From the NCBI RefSeq assembly GCF_050459865.1, contig NZ_JBCMNM010000015.1, forward strand, positions 1 to 64,000: 64,000 nt of DNA. The letters are read 5' to 3'. The translations under genes were made by a program, and so were the position numbers. Positions 8,742 to 18,567 of this stretch are shown one piece after another. This DNA is from Rummeliibacillus pycnus_B (GTDB taxonomy: Bacteria; Bacillota; Bacilli; Bacillales_A; Planococcaceae). Position 1 is the stretch's first letter. The number at the start of each line of letters is the position of its first letter. Under the pieces are notes generated by a model that ran no database searches, had not been told where the DNA came from, and saw only the letters and a program-made list of their open reading frames with translations.

Positions 8742-9435
8742 CTATTTTCTCCTTTATAGTAAAACCAATCCCTCTAACGGTCGTAATAAGACTGGAAGAA
8801 ACGCCTTCATTAATTTTTTTTCTTAGATGGGCTATCATCACATCAATTACATTGGTTTCACCTTCATACTCATATCCCCAAATATTCATGATGATGTTTT
8901 CTCGTGTAACTACTTTATTTTTGTTCATTACTAGATAAACCAATAACTCGTATTCCTTTGGCGTTAACGAAATGAATTTTTCATTCCTTTTTACTTCTCT
9001 TGCATCTGTGTTTATTATCAAGTCCGCAACAGTCAATAAGGAATCTCCATCCTTTGATTCTTCCTTATCAGAATAATCACGAATACAAGCACGAATTCGG
9101 GCTAATAATTCTTCAATTTCAAAAGGTTTTGTAACATAGTCATTAGCCCCCTGATCCAATCCTGCGACTTTATCAATCGTAGAATTTCGAGCGGTTAAGA
9201 GAATAACGGGAGTGTTACTGTTTTCCTTTTTTAATCTCCTAAGGATATCGATTCCACTTAATCCAGGTAACATAACATCCAATAAAATTAAGTCAATACC
9301 AGGCTGTAAGGCAGTTTCTAACCCTGATTTACCTTCATGTTCTACTGTGACTTGATACCCCTCATACTCTAATTCTACTTTTAAGACACGCGCAATCTGA
9401 GCTTCATCCTCGATTACAAGAATATGTGTTTTCAA
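8719..9435 (-). CDS. OmpR-family response regulator
   Basis: This 238-residue regulator has a receiver domain (IEDEAQIARVL acidic pair, phospho-Asp in LILLDVMLPGLSG, Lys in YVTKPFEIEELLARIRA) and a C-terminal winged helix (LTPKEYELLVYL ... NVIDVMIAHLRKKI ... TVRGIGFTI). It pairs with the overlapping kinase gene and follows the DedA fusion gene by 47 bases. The 11-bp-phased TTAAT repeats at 10862-10888 and 10953-10979 are the sort of direct repeats OmpR-family dimers bind, so it may activate its own operon and the RND gene (inference). Confidence 0.93.
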   Translation of the reverse strand: MKTHILVIEDEAQIARVLKVELEYEGYQVTVEHEGKSGLETALQPGIDLILLDVMLPGLSGIDILRRLKKENSNTPVILLTARNSTIDKVAGLDQGANDYVTKPFEIEELLARIRACIRDYSDKEESKDGDSLLTVADLIINTDAREVKRNEKFISLTPKEYELLVYLVMNKNKVVTRENIIMNIWGYEYEGETNVIDVMIAHLRKKINEGVSSSLITTVRGIGFTIKEKIDEDYNKN

Positions 9436-9482
9436 CTTCCCCCATCCCCTCTAACCATTTTTTCTATTAGCCCTTTTTCAAT

Positions 9483-10766
9483 TTATTCCTTTTCTACTAT
9501 AAGTCTTAACATTTCAAACAATAAGAAATTGAAAAACATCCAGACACCACCATATACATATCCCCCCATAATATCACTCGGAATTACATTATTTGTAGCA
9601 ATATTGACAACTGTTAAGCTAATTAATACTAACAACCCGGTGATAAAAACGAATAAGGATGTATATGAATTTTTCGAATGACGAATAAGTAAAAATATGC
9701 AAGTTCCATATATGATTATTAGAAAAGTAGCTTTTAGATCAGGAAATTTTGTGGAATAAAATTCTCCAACGAATCCTTTTGATTGAAGGTAAGAAAAGAT
9801 CTGTATAACTGATTCATGAAATGGCCATGCTCCAAAAATAGAAACAAAAAGTAGAAGATACTCAAGTAACCTATTTCTATTATTTTTCCAAATACAAATC
9901 ATCGTTGCCCCAATAATTACACCAAGTACATAAGGGGATTGAAATACAAGCAACCCTTTCATCCAACTTAAATATATTGATGACTTCACTATATAATCAG
10001 TAATCTCATTAAACTGAGTAAACTCATTATATAAATAGTCTTGAGCCATTCCCAGCATTAAAGAAACCATACCAATCAAAACTACAGTGAGAAAAATAAG
10101 AAAAATCTCTGTTTTTCTTATGAGCTTTAATCTGTTAGTCAACCAATTAATTAAATGTATACATATATTTTTAATTTGAACTTTATAAAATCTAAAAACT
10201 AAATATCCAATTAGCAATATCGCCAAAATTACAATAAAAATAACAATATATTTACCTGCTGCTTGATGGAAGTTCTGCCAGTGAGGACCTAATTGTTTTC
10301 CTAGAGTAATAAAACAAACTCCCCATAAAAATGATCCAATATAAGCGAGAATAGCAAATTTTCGGAATGACATCTTTGAAATCCCCGAAACATAACCAGT
10401 GAAATGTCTAACTCCTGGAATAAAATATGCAAAGACCAACAAATTACTTCCTGAACGGTCAAACCAAGCAGATATTTTTTCATATCTCTCTGGGCCCAAG
10501 TGGATATACTTTCCATATTTTTCAATTAGTTTATACCCACCTAACCTACCGATCCAATAAGTTACGGTAATTCCCGCACCAGCTGCAAGAAATTCTGTCA
10601 GAAGTGCCAAAGAATAATCCATTTTTCCCTGATATATAAAATAACCTGCAAAGCTCATTAATAATTCACCTGAAATAGGTAAAGCCATAAGTTCTAGAAA
10701 AATGCCTATGAATAATATCAAATAACTGTGCTGTTCAAATAAAGTTAGTAAGTAGTCCATATACAA
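9483..10766 (-). CDS. DedA-family protein fused to PAP2-like membrane domain
   Basis: This protein has 427 residues. Residues 1-200 are a DedA/SNARE-associated domain: GIFLELMALPISGELLM, the GRLGGYKLIEKYGKY block and the conserved FAYFIPGVRHFTGYVSGISKM; DedA proteins act in lipid scrambling and undecaprenyl phosphate recycling. Residues 225-427 are five or so membrane segments ending IPSDIMGGYVYGGVWMFF, like the last motif of PAP2 phosphatases. The catalytic histidines expected of PAP2 (SGH and the His before PSD) are absent (FHES and NNVIPSD instead), so phosphatase activity is doubtful. It is the first gene of the operon with the two-component system; RBS TGGAGG. Confidence 0.85.
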   Translation of the reverse strand: MYMDYLLTLFEQHSYLILFIGIFLELMALPISGELLMSFAGYFIYQGKMDYSLALLTEFLAAGAGITVTYWIGRLGGYKLIEKYGKYIHLGPERYEKISAWFDRSGSNLLVFAYFIPGVRHFTGYVSGISKMSFRKFAILAYIGSFLWGVCFITLGKQLGPHWQNFHQAAGKYIVIFIVILAILLIGYLVFRFYKVQIKNICIHLINWLTNRLKLIRKTEIFLIFLTVVLIGMVSLMLGMAQDYLYNEFTQFNEITDYIVKSSIYLSWMKGLLVFQSPYVLGVIIGATMICIWKNNRNRLLEYLLLFVSIFGAWPFHESVIQIFSYLQSKGFVGEFYSTKFPDLKATFLIIIYGTCIFLLIRHSKNSYTSLFVFITGLLVLISLTVVNIATNNVIPSDIMGGYVYGGVWMFFNFLLFEMLRLIVEKE

Positions 10767-10823
10767 GCCTCCACGTTTTATAAAAAGAAACTCAGAGTAA
10801 GTATTCCTTCAAATCTAGATTTA

Positions 10824-10888
10824 ATTACAATTTAGCACGATAAATGTTCGAATGAGCTAAGTTAATGAATTATTAATCTTAAATTAAT
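10824..10888 (-). promoter_or_regulatory. dedA-operon promoter with phased TTAAT regulator boxes
   Basis: On the minus strand TTCGAA (10852-10847) and TGTAAT (10829-10824) are 17 bases apart, facing the DedA gene. Just upstream, TTAAT occurs on the plus strand at 10862, 10873 and 10884, exactly 11 bp apart, one helical turn each. This matches how OmpR-family regulators bind. Assignment to the operon's own regulator is inference. Confidence 0.55.
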
Positions 10889-10952
10889 GGAACAAATAGG
10901 TAAACAAATAAAAAAACCTAAACTCTTTTCGAAAAATTATTCTTTTTGCATC

Positions 10953-11012
10953 TTAATGAATTTTTAATCATTTATTCATAGATTGAAAAGTTTCCTTTCG
11001 TATACTTAGACT
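10953..11012 (+). promoter_or_regulatory. RND-gene promoter with phased TTAAT regulator boxes
   Basis: TTAAT at 10953 and 10964 and TTCAT at 10975 are again 11 bp apart and end 3 bases before a weak -35 (TTGAAA, 10983), with TAGACT 18 bases further. The 17-base match TTAATGAATTNTTAATC is shared with the other cluster. The position against the -35 fits an activator of a weak promoter. Confidence 0.55.
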
Positions 11013-11121
11013 ACCCTTTTGGAAATAAGTTTCATAGTTGAATTCATGACACTATGTAACTGCCAAAAGATTAGCTTTTTTTCATTATGATTAGTGGATT
11101 AATAATAAGGGAGGTATACGA

Positions 11122-14100
11122 ATGAAAAAATTTGTAGAGGGAGCCATGCAAAGAGCTATTCTAATGATTGTGTGTGTTGTCCTCATTTTGACCTGGGGTG
11201 GTATTTCTGCATTCCAAATGCAACGTGATTATTTACCAGGTATTAATAATACAACGCTTTCGGTAAGTATGCGGGTACCTGGTATTCAAGCAGCTCAGGT
11301 AAAACAGCAAGTGACCGATAATTTGGCAAGTGCAGTCAAAACAGTGGATGGATTATCCAATGTGGAATCTACATCGTATGACGGTGGGTTATATATGAGT
11401 CTATATTTCCCGATGGATACAGACATGAAACAAGCAGAAGATCAAGTAAATAAAGCTTTGGCAAATGCAGATCTTCCACAAACAATAACAAGCACTCCAT
11501 CGGTAACCAGATTAACAACAAGTTCATTTCCAATTTTGACTTACAGTATAACAAGTTCAAAATTAGATGAACAAACACTACGTTCTACTGCAACACAAGA
11601 AATTGTTAAACAGTTAAAATCTGTTCCAGGTGTAGCAGATGTAACAGTATTTGGGGGAGCAAAAGATGGATATGTATTAACAATCCGCATGAAAGACCTT
11701 GTAAAAAACGGATTAACATTAGATGATGTAAATAAATCTTTTGCTTTAGCTGTTCCATCAATGCCACAAGGGAATATTGTAAATAACCAATTATCAATAC
11801 CTGTTTCTTTTGATGGGTTACCATTAACTGAGAAACAAATGGAAAGCGCAACGATCCAGAACAAGGATGGGAAAGCAATTCCCGTTTCAGCATTTGGTAC
11901 TATTACACATTCTCTAAATGACGTTAAAACCGTTTCCAGAACAAACGGATCACCAAGTGTTACTTTAAATGTAATCAAAACTCCTTCAGCAAATATCACG
12001 GATGTCGCTGATCAAGTCAAAGACCGTGTTTCACATCTGCACTTGGATACAGTAAATCCAAAAGACGTTTCATTCCAACTTTTACTTGACCGTGGGAAAG
12101 AATTAAACAGTTCTCTTTTCGGATTGGTACGAGAAGGTTTACTTGGTTGTTTGTTCTCAATGATATGTGTATTCTTCTTCTTCCGAAATGTAAGATCTAC
12201 CTTATTAATTGCTATTTCGCTTCCAATCTCATTGTTAGCGACCACGGCTTTCTTAAAGTCAATGGGGATTACGTTAAATATTTTAACGGTTTCTGGTTTG
12301 ATTGTAGCGATGGGACGTATTGTCGATGATTCCATTGTTATTTTAGACAACATGTATCGAAAACGGGAAGAATCGAAAGACAAACCTTTGCTTTCCACTC
12401 TTGCATCATCTGTTACTGAAATGCTTCCTGCGATATTAGGTTCTACGTTAACAACGATTGCCGTTTATATTCCAATTGCCTTTGTTGGTGGCGTAATTAG
12501 CGCATCTTACAGTGGATTTGCGTGGACAATCGTTATTGCATTAATCATTTCATTCTTTGTTGCAATGCTTGTCATCCCTGCTCTTGCATTTTTGGGATGG
12601 AAAGGTGGAAACAGAGAAAAACAATCAATCAAGCTCGATTCAAAAATGAAACCAATCTTGCAATCTGCTTTTAAACATAAAAAAGCAATGCTTATAGGCT
12701 CTATCTTAGTATTCTTAGCTGCTGGTATCTATTCTGCTTTTCTTCCAGTAAGTTTATTACCTAGTGCAAAGATTGGACAAATTGCCATTAAAGCAGAATT
12801 GCCAAAAGGAAGTACATTAGTCCAAGTCGATTCTGAAGTACAAAAAATTGAGAAAACATTGAAGTCTAATCCGAAAGTCGAGGCGTATTCATCAAACTTT
12901 GGCTCTACTATGACACCGCAAAGTGATGATGTTTTTGACCAAGGTGGAGGCTTTATCACTTATCCAAATGTTGCCAACCTTTCTGTTGTATTGAAGAACG
13001 ACAAGGATGCTGATACTGTCATCAAACAGTTACAAACTCAGCTTCCGACATTATCTAAAAATGTCACTTATACAGTAACCAGCCAGAACATTTCTGGTGA
13101 TGATTCACAAATGCGTATATTGTTTACGGGTTCAGATCAAGCAACTTTAGATCAAGTAGCCCAAGAAGCAAGAACAAACTTATCAAAAATTGCGAACCTA
13201 AGTGTAGATGGGAAAGTTGATTTAACAAATGGTTCACCTAAATACAAAGTTACTTTTGATCAAAAAGCAATTCAAAATAAAGGTGTAAAAGTTGAAGATA
13301 TTCTAAAAGTCATCAATCGTTACATGTCTCAATCAAAAGATGCAACCATTTCGGTTGATCATAAAGTACTTCCTGTTGACCAATATTTAGATCAAATTGC
13401 ATCAGGAGTAAACTCTCCGATTACGATAAATGCATCGGCAAAGGATGTTCTATCTTCACTAGCAGCTGAAACGCTTAATGGGAAAAATGGCGAATTGGTC
13501 CGTTTTGACCAAATAGCTAAAATAACAAAAGATCAGTCTCCTTCGACTATTAGTGAACGAGATGGTCAACCGTACTCTCTTGTCACAGCACAGATTACTT
13601 CAAATGATATTAGTAAAGTATCAAACGAAGCAGACAAAACTTTAAGCAGCATGAACCTTCCTAAAGATGTAACGTACTCATTGGGAGGAATTTCTGAACA
13701 AGTTAAACAAATGATTTTCGATATGTCTGTTGCCATTGGATTATCAATCCTTTTAGTATTACTAATCATTTCTTCAATCTTCAAAGGATGGAGAGCACCA
13801 TTATCTGTACTTTTAAGCATTCCGCTTGCTTTAAGTGGTGTAGTCATTGCACTCACTCTATTCCATGGAGAATGGAATTTAGCAGCATTAATTGGTATTC
13901 TGATGCTAACTGGTATTGTTGTAACAAACGGTATTGTTTTAATCGACAAAATTGAAAGAAATCGAAAAGAGGGCATGCCGCTTAAAGAAGCTGTACTATA
14001 TGGTAGTCTTTCAAGGATCAGACCTATTTTAATGACAGCAGCTGCAACAATCCTTACGTTGTTACCACTTGCCTTTTCTCATAGCGCCGATACAGTTATT

Positions 14101-14235
14101 TCTCAAACTCTCGGTATTGTTGTAATTGGAGGTATGATTACATCAACAATAAATAGTTTTATCATCATTCCAATTATTTATGAATGGTTGCACAAAAAAT
14201 CATCAGCTAAGACTAATTCAAGAACCATCAACTAA
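11122..14235 (+). CDS. RND-superfamily efflux transporter
   Basis: This 1037-residue pump has the HAE/AcrB layout: one N-terminal membrane helix (AILMIVCVVLILTWGG), a large pore domain, helices 2-6, a second large domain from about residue 550, and C-terminal helices. The helix-4 region reads GLIVAMGRIVDDSIVILDN, the proton-relay region of the family. Gram-positive relatives include B. subtilis SwrC (YerP), a surfactin exporter; no adaptor or outer-membrane gene is expected or seen. RBS GGGAGG. It is divergent from the DedA/two-component operon and shares the phased regulator boxes. A broken second copy of part of this gene lies at 19496-19665. Confidence 0.93.
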   Translation: MKKFVEGAMQRAILMIVCVVLILTWGGISAFQMQRDYLPGINNTTLSVSMRVPGIQAAQVKQQVTDNLASAVKTVDGLSNVESTSYDGGLYMSLYFPMDTDMKQAEDQVNKALANADLPQTITSTPSVTRLTTSSFPILTYSITSSKLDEQTLRSTATQEIVKQLKSVPGVADVTVFGGAKDGYVLTIRMKDLVKNGLTLDDVNKSFALAVPSMPQGNIVNNQLSIPVSFDGLPLTEKQMESATIQNKDGKAIPVSAFGTITHSLNDVKTVSRTNGSPSVTLNVIKTPSANITDVADQVKDRVSHLHLDTVNPKDVSFQLLLDRGKELNSSLFGLVREGLLGCLFSMICVFFFFRNVRSTLLIAISLPISLLATTAFLKSMGITLNILTVSGLIVAMGRIVDDSIVILDNMYRKREESKDKPLLSTLASSVTEMLPAILGSTLTTIAVYIPIAFVGGVISASYSGFAWTIVIALIISFFVAMLVIPALAFLGWKGGNREKQSIKLDSKMKPILQSAFKHKKAMLIGSILVFLAAGIYSAFLPVSLLPSAKIGQIAIKAELPKGSTLVQVDSEVQKIEKTLKSNPKVEAYSSNFGSTMTPQSDDVFDQGGGFITYPNVANLSVVLKNDKDADTVIKQLQTQLPTLSKNVTYTVTSQNISGDDSQMRILFTGSDQATLDQVAQEARTNLSKIANLSVDGKVDLTNGSPKYKVTFDQKAIQNKGVKVEDILKVINRYMSQSKDATISVDHKVLPVDQYLDQIASGVNSPITINASAKDVLSSLAAETLNGKNGELVRFDQIAKITKDQSPSTISERDGQPYSLVTAQITSNDISKVSNEADKTLSSMNLPKDVTYSLGGISEQVKQMIFDMSVAIGLSILLVLLIISSIFKGWRAPLSVLLSIPLALSGVVIALTLFHGEWNLAALIGILMLTGIVVTNGIVLIDKIERNRKEGMPLKEAVLYGSLSRIRPILMTAAATILTLLPLAFSHSADTVISQTLGIVVIGGMITSTINSFIIIPIIYEWLHKKSSAKTNSRTIN

Positions 14236-14242
14236 ATAAAAA

Positions 14243-14275
14243 TGGCTCTGAGAAAATCTCAGAGCCACTTTTTTG
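14243..14275 (+). terminator. Terminator of the RND gene
   Basis: TGGCTCTGAGA pairs perfectly with TCTCAGAGCCA around AAA, followed by C-TTTTTT. It lies 8 bases after the stop codon. Confidence 0.92.
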
Positions 14276-14392
14276 TTACCTTATTTTATTAGTCCACTGC
14301 TCATTGAGTGAAATAGTAACAAACACTCTAGGGGTAACTCAGGAAGAGCCTATACACAGCGTTAAGCATTCACTTTACTAAATTTAATAATT

Positions 14393-14617
14393 TTAATGAT
14401 TTCCCCCTAAAGAAACCCTCCATTTAATAGGAACTAAATTAATTTTATTTGCATTAATTAATTGATTAAAATTATTTATCTCTCTAATCTCTTTACAATT
14501 CCTTAGCTCTATATTTATCCCTCTTACTATAGCTATACAATATTGATCTCCTAGTTTTTTTTGCTTTCTAACATTCATTAATTGATATATAGAATTGTTG
14601 ATCAGTATTCTAGCCAC
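14393..14617 (-). CDS. Doubtful 74-residue reading frame
   Basis: A 74-codon frame starting with GTG and ending SLGGNH. I recognise nothing, and no ribosome binding site precedes the start. Its composition is not obviously non-coding, and it occupies the otherwise empty gap 14276-14702. It may be a remnant or chance. Confidence 0.25.
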   Translation of the reverse strand: MARILINNSIYQLMNVRKQKKLGDQYCIAIVRGINIELRNCKEIREINNFNQLINANKINLVPIKWRVSLGGNH

Positions 14618-14702
14618 TTATAATAACCACTTTTACATACACCTGTTAACTTACATAGATAAGCAACCTTATTCTTTAGTTGGTATTTTCGAATGACTTC
14701 AT

Positions 14703-15545
14703 TTATAATTCCGTATTTTTTTCGTTGGTAATCAACGAGAGTTCTTCGCCTTCCTTTCGAGTTCTTCTACCTTTTTTTAAAAGTTCTAATTCATCTTCTA
14801 AGTATTTAATACGTACTTCAGCTTTCTCTAATCTCTTTTCATCTGATAGTTTTTTAGACGACGAGTCCTTTTCTTCACTTTCTACCTGCTCAACAAAAAA
14901 GGATAACCATGCTAACCCAACTCCAAGATACGTGATTAATGGTAATAATATCTCCTTTAATGAGAATCCAAATAAACCTATCGTTATAGTTGCTATAATT
15001 GCTAAATATAATCTGATTCTTGCTTTGATTGCTTTTATTGAAACATCCTTTACTGAAACATGATACATAAAATAACATACTGAAAACACAGCGGTTGTTG
15101 AGAAAAATAAGTTATAAAATGACCTACTGAAGTCGAAATTAATATGGAGAATTAGTTTAATAAAGGCAATATAGATGCACTCGATAAAAAAAGAAGCAAA
15201 AAATGAATATACTATTATTCCATAGAAAAAAGACCAATGACTAAGCCTATCAAACAATTGTGCTGGATTAACTGCTTCTTTACGAATAAATTTTGGTGGC
15301 TTTAACCAGTAAGATCTCAGACTTAAGATAAAAAGTAAAGTGAACGTTGTAATCTCTAATAATCCCATAAGTATTCCATTTAACACCAAACTAACTCCTT
15401 CTATGAAATACAACAAACCTCCTATCAAAATAAACATTCCTAATAGTATATTCCCAGCTCTCATCCTCCCTAAAAATCCGGGGCTCTCCAACCAATTTAT
15501 TACTTCAATTGATACTAAAAATATTTTTTTAAATCTTTCCTTCAT
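14703..15545 (-). CDS. Hypothetical membrane protein with C-terminal coiled coil
   Basis: I do not recognise this 280-residue protein. It has about six hydrophobic segments between residues 28 and 220, including GNILLGMFILIGGLLYF and LYLAIIATITIGLFGF, then a charged C-terminal region (about 225-265) rich in Glu and Lys with heptad-like leucines (RIKYLEDELELLKKG), likely a coiled coil facing the cytosol. The RBS is GGGGAG. It stands alone between the RND gene and the EAL gene. Function unknown. Confidence 0.72.
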   Translation of the reverse strand: MKERFKKIFLVSIEVINWLESPGFLGRMRAGNILLGMFILIGGLLYFIEGVSLVLNGILMGLLEITTFTLLFILSLRSYWLKPPKFIRKEAVNPAQLFDRLSHWSFFYGIIVYSFFASFFIECIYIAFIKLILHINFDFSRSFYNLFFSTTAVFSVCYFMYHVSVKDVSIKAIKARIRLYLAIIATITIGLFGFSLKEILLPLITYLGVGLAWLSFFVEQVESEEKDSSSKKLSDEKRLEKAEVRIKYLEDELELLKKGRRTRKEGEELSLITNEKNTEL

Positions 15546-15730
15546 AAAAACTCCCCTGTTTTTTTGAAATATTATGTATTTTTATAGTACCATAAAAAGA
15601 AGGAATACACTTAAAAATACGAACATATTTTCTATTGGTGTATGTTTGCATTCTTAGAAGAACCATTTATAACAATTTAACAGAATAATTTAGTAGATAT
15701 AGATATAAAAATCACATGTATTAGGTATAC

Positions 15731-15769
15731 AAAAAGTCGTCCCTATATAACATAGTAAAACGACTTTTC
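15731..15769 (-). terminator. Terminator of the EAL gene
   Basis: On the minus strand AAAAGTCGT pairs with ACGACTTTT around about 20 bases and runs into TTTTTG. It lies 86 bases beyond the EAL gene's stop; nothing else is seen in 15546-15854. Confidence 0.7.
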
Positions 15770-15854
15770 ATATTTTTAATACAATTTCTATATAATAAGT
15801 TCAAATTTCTTCTTTTCTGCCATCAAATCAATTTTATAAATTTTTTGAACAGCC

Positions 15855-17429
15855 TCATTTGTTATTATAGTGTAAGGTATGAACCATTTTTTTTGCTTTA
15901 TGTCGTAAATTAAAAAAGCTATTGGAAATTTCTTCAAAACATATTGGTTTACTAAATAAATAACCTTGGATAAAATCACACTCTTTTTGCATAAGGTAAT
16001 TTAATTGCGTTTCTTCCTCTACGCCTTCTGCAACCACATTTAATTTCAAATGTTTTGCCATTGAAATAATCATATCTACTAATGGTTCACTACTTGTACT
16101 TTGTTGGATTTTTCTCACAAATGAACAATCAATTTTCAAACAATCTATCGGTAAATCCCCCAAATAAGATAATGAAGAGTATCCTGTCCCAAAATCATCA
16201 ACGGCTAATGTAATGCCTAGTGATTTTAAATCATGAAGAATCGGAATAAGGTGGGCCGTATTCATCGTCATACTTTCCGTTAATTCCAATTGTAATGATT
16301 GTGGTGCCAAATCTGTTTTTTCAAGTATCTGTTGCACAGTTTGAACAAAATTCTCTTGAAATAGCTGACATAAAGACAAATTAACAGCAATCTGAATTGG
16401 TTTACCTAATTGAACTTGTAGTTTTTTTGTTTGATAACACGCTGTTTCAAGAACCCATGTTCCGATTGGATTAATCAATCCCGACTCTTCAGCAACAGGT
16501 ATAAATTCACCTGGGGAAATTCGTCCTCTTTTAGGATGCTGCCATCTAACTAACGCTTCCATTGAAATGATTTCGCCTGTTATCGTATCAACTTGAGGTT
16601 GATACTCTAAAAATAACTCGTTATTGTTTAGTGCATTATACAGATCATTCTCTAATGTTACTTTTGCTGTTCGCACATCAGACATAGATGTTTCATAAAA
16701 CGAAATATGATCTGGTATATTTCTAGCTTCGTATATCGCAATTTGAGCAAAATTAATTAAATCATTCTCTGACTCTGCATCTTTCGGATAAAATGAAATG
16801 CCAATATTTAAACTATAATTCAATGAAGAATACTGAATTTCAAAAGGTGTTTCCATCAATTTCTGAAGCTGCTTACAAAACTTTAAAACATCATCGTGGC
16901 TCTGATAATGATCAATTAAAATAACAAACTGATCATCTCTTAACTTTCCAATGATGAATTCACTGGATAATTGTTTATGTAATCTTTGTGCAACCATGCT
17001 CAATAGGCGATCCGAATAAAGAGAGCCAAGGGAAGCCTTAATAGTAGCTAATCTATCAATTTCAAAAACTAATACCGCTTTATCAAACGAATTAACGTGT
17101 AAATTTTCTTTTATTTTATCTAATAAATATCGTTCGTTTGGTAATTTCGTAATATCATCAAAATACGCTTGATACTTCATTTCTTTTTCGGAATCCATAA
17201 GACTTTTTTCTGTACCCACAAGTTTCTTTACTATATCTTGATGAAGAAACTTAAAATAAATAGCTAACCCTAATTGGACGATAAGCACAATGGAAAAAAT
17301 GACAATATAGGTGGCTGTTAATTTCACAGTAAAAAGAGTAATTCCAAATAAAACGATTAAAATCAAACTAAAACTGGCATATATTAAATGATCTTTAAAT
17401 AAGTAAAAATCACTATCACCTTTTCCCAT
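15855..17429 (-). CDS. c-di-GMP phosphodiesterase (degenerate GGDEF + EAL)
   Basis: This 524-residue protein has two N-terminal membrane helices (about 13-34 and 39-59), a GGDEF-like domain (about 88-245) and an EAL domain (about 260-510). The GGDEF signature is replaced by LRDDQ (IGKLRDDQFVILI), so cyclase activity is not expected. The EAL domain keeps its catalytic residues: MEALVRW, the Asn in AVNLSLCQL, ELTES, DDFGTGYSSL, the Lys in CLKID and AEGVEEE. It should therefore degrade cyclic di-GMP, with the dead GGDEF possibly sensing GTP. Single gene. Confidence 0.92.
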   Translation of the reverse strand: MGKGDSDFYLFKDHLIYASFSLILIVLFGITLFTVKLTATYIVIFSIVLIVQLGLAIYFKFLHQDIVKKLVGTEKSLMDSEKEMKYQAYFDDITKLPNERYLLDKIKENLHVNSFDKAVLVFEIDRLATIKASLGSLYSDRLLSMVAQRLHKQLSSEFIIGKLRDDQFVILIDHYQSHDDVLKFCKQLQKLMETPFEIQYSSLNYSLNIGISFYPKDAESENDLINFAQIAIYEARNIPDHISFYETSMSDVRTAKVTLENDLYNALNNNELFLEYQPQVDTITGEIISMEALVRWQHPKRGRISPGEFIPVAEESGLINPIGTWVLETACYQTKKLQVQLGKPIQIAVNLSLCQLFQENFVQTVQQILEKTDLAPQSLQLELTESMTMNTAHLIPILHDLKSLGITLAVDDFGTGYSSLSYLGDLPIDCLKIDCSFVRKIQQSTSSEPLVDMIISMAKHLKLNVVAEGVEEETQLNYLMQKECDFIQGYLFSKPICFEEISNSFFNLRHKAKKMVHTLHYNNK

Positions 17430-17562
17430 TATTACACCCTCCTTACAATACTAAATACACAGTAACAAAAATGAAAATAAGTAATTAGCATTAATTAAAT
17501 ATCTTCTCTGTTATTTATATTTAATCTTATAGAGAGGCAATAATAATTTTGTGTGTATTATT

Positions 17563-18450
17563 TTATACGCTATCTTTTTTATTTGTAACCAGCTTCTTTT
17601 TTAATAGAATATCTAAGTCTTGTTTGTATTTTGTATAAAAATACTCGTTACCTAAAGATTCGAATATATTCAAAGATTTATTACATTTTTCCATTCCTTC
17701 TATAATAGAATCATCTACTATATTAATCATTCCTTCATAAAACAATGATAATGTCAGTTCAAAAAACTCTGTTTTCTTTGTGGTATATGTTTTAGTAGCA
17801 TTTAACAGCATTTCAGAAGATTGAAACTCATTATGTTTTATACTTAATTCTAGAAGGTTAAATAATAAAAAACTTAGTATTTTTGTATCTGAATTCAATT
17901 CCTTATATTTGTCTGCATATTTTAATAAACTTTTAGACATTAAAAAAGCAGTAGCAGGGGGAAATAAAAATAAAAAATTATTTAATACTACCAACTCATA
18001 GTAGCACCAGTCATCAATGCTTAGTAAATAATCAGCCATTTCCTTAATATATTCTTTATTTATTTTATTTACATCCAAATCATTTTCCATACAATGACAC
18101 AAAATATATAAATGTCTTAAAAAGATATCACCATTTTCTTCATATTTCTCATTTACTTCATTTTTGATTTTTGAAATTTCTTCTATATTTTTCCCATAGT
18201 ATAATTTTAATATATAATTATAGTCATTCATTTTTGAAGTAATTTTATAATCATTTTTAATGTAAAAAAACTCATTGTAAGATACATTACAAAAATCCAA
18301 TATTTCTGTAAGTTTGTCAGAAGAAATACTATTTTTACCTGATTCGATTCGAGCAATATATGGACGAGTCATGCCAATAGCATTTGCTAATGATTGCTGT
18401 GTAATGTTTTTATTTGTACGTATTTTTTTTATAACTTGACCTATTTCCAT
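17563..18450 (-). CDS. Rgg/GadR/MutR-type transcriptional regulator
   Basis: This 295-residue protein has an N-terminal XRE helix-turn-helix (residues 6-58: TQQSLANAIGMTRPYIARIESG) and a long all-helical domain of the Rgg type, ending with the characteristic FYEGMINIVDD ... GMEKCNKSLNIFESLG ... YKQDLDILL pattern. In streptococci such proteins bind short imported peptide pheromones. Divergently, 117 bases away, lies a 33-codon hydrophobic peptide gene with a strong RBS. That pairing is the hallmark of Rgg-SHP systems. Base composition is very AT-rich (many AAA/ATA codons), which may mean transfer. Confidence 0.85.
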   Translation of the reverse strand: MEIGQVIKKIRTNKNITQQSLANAIGMTRPYIARIESGKNSISSDKLTEILDFCNVSYNEFFYIKNDYKITSKMNDYNYILKLYYGKNIEEISKIKNEVNEKYEENGDIFLRHLYILCHCMENDLDVNKINKEYIKEMADYLLSIDDWCYYELVVLNNFLFLFPPATAFLMSKSLLKYADKYKELNSDTKILSFLLFNLLELSIKHNEFQSSEMLLNATKTYTTKKTEFFELTLSLFYEGMINIVDDSIIEGMEKCNKSLNIFESLGNEYFYTKYKQDLDILLKKKLVTNKKDSV

Positions 18451-18567
18451 TTTCTATCCCTCTTATTTTAAGAAATATGTATCATTTTTTTTACATTTTA
18501 TTTAAATTGCATTTTATCCATTATACTTTCCTATATAACATAATATAAAGGAAGGAAGGAGAATACG

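Noticed and set aside
11541..13976. Several 70-150-codon minus-strand frames inside the RND gene
   Set aside because: Mirror frames of a conserved pump; composition follows the codon pattern of the sense strand.
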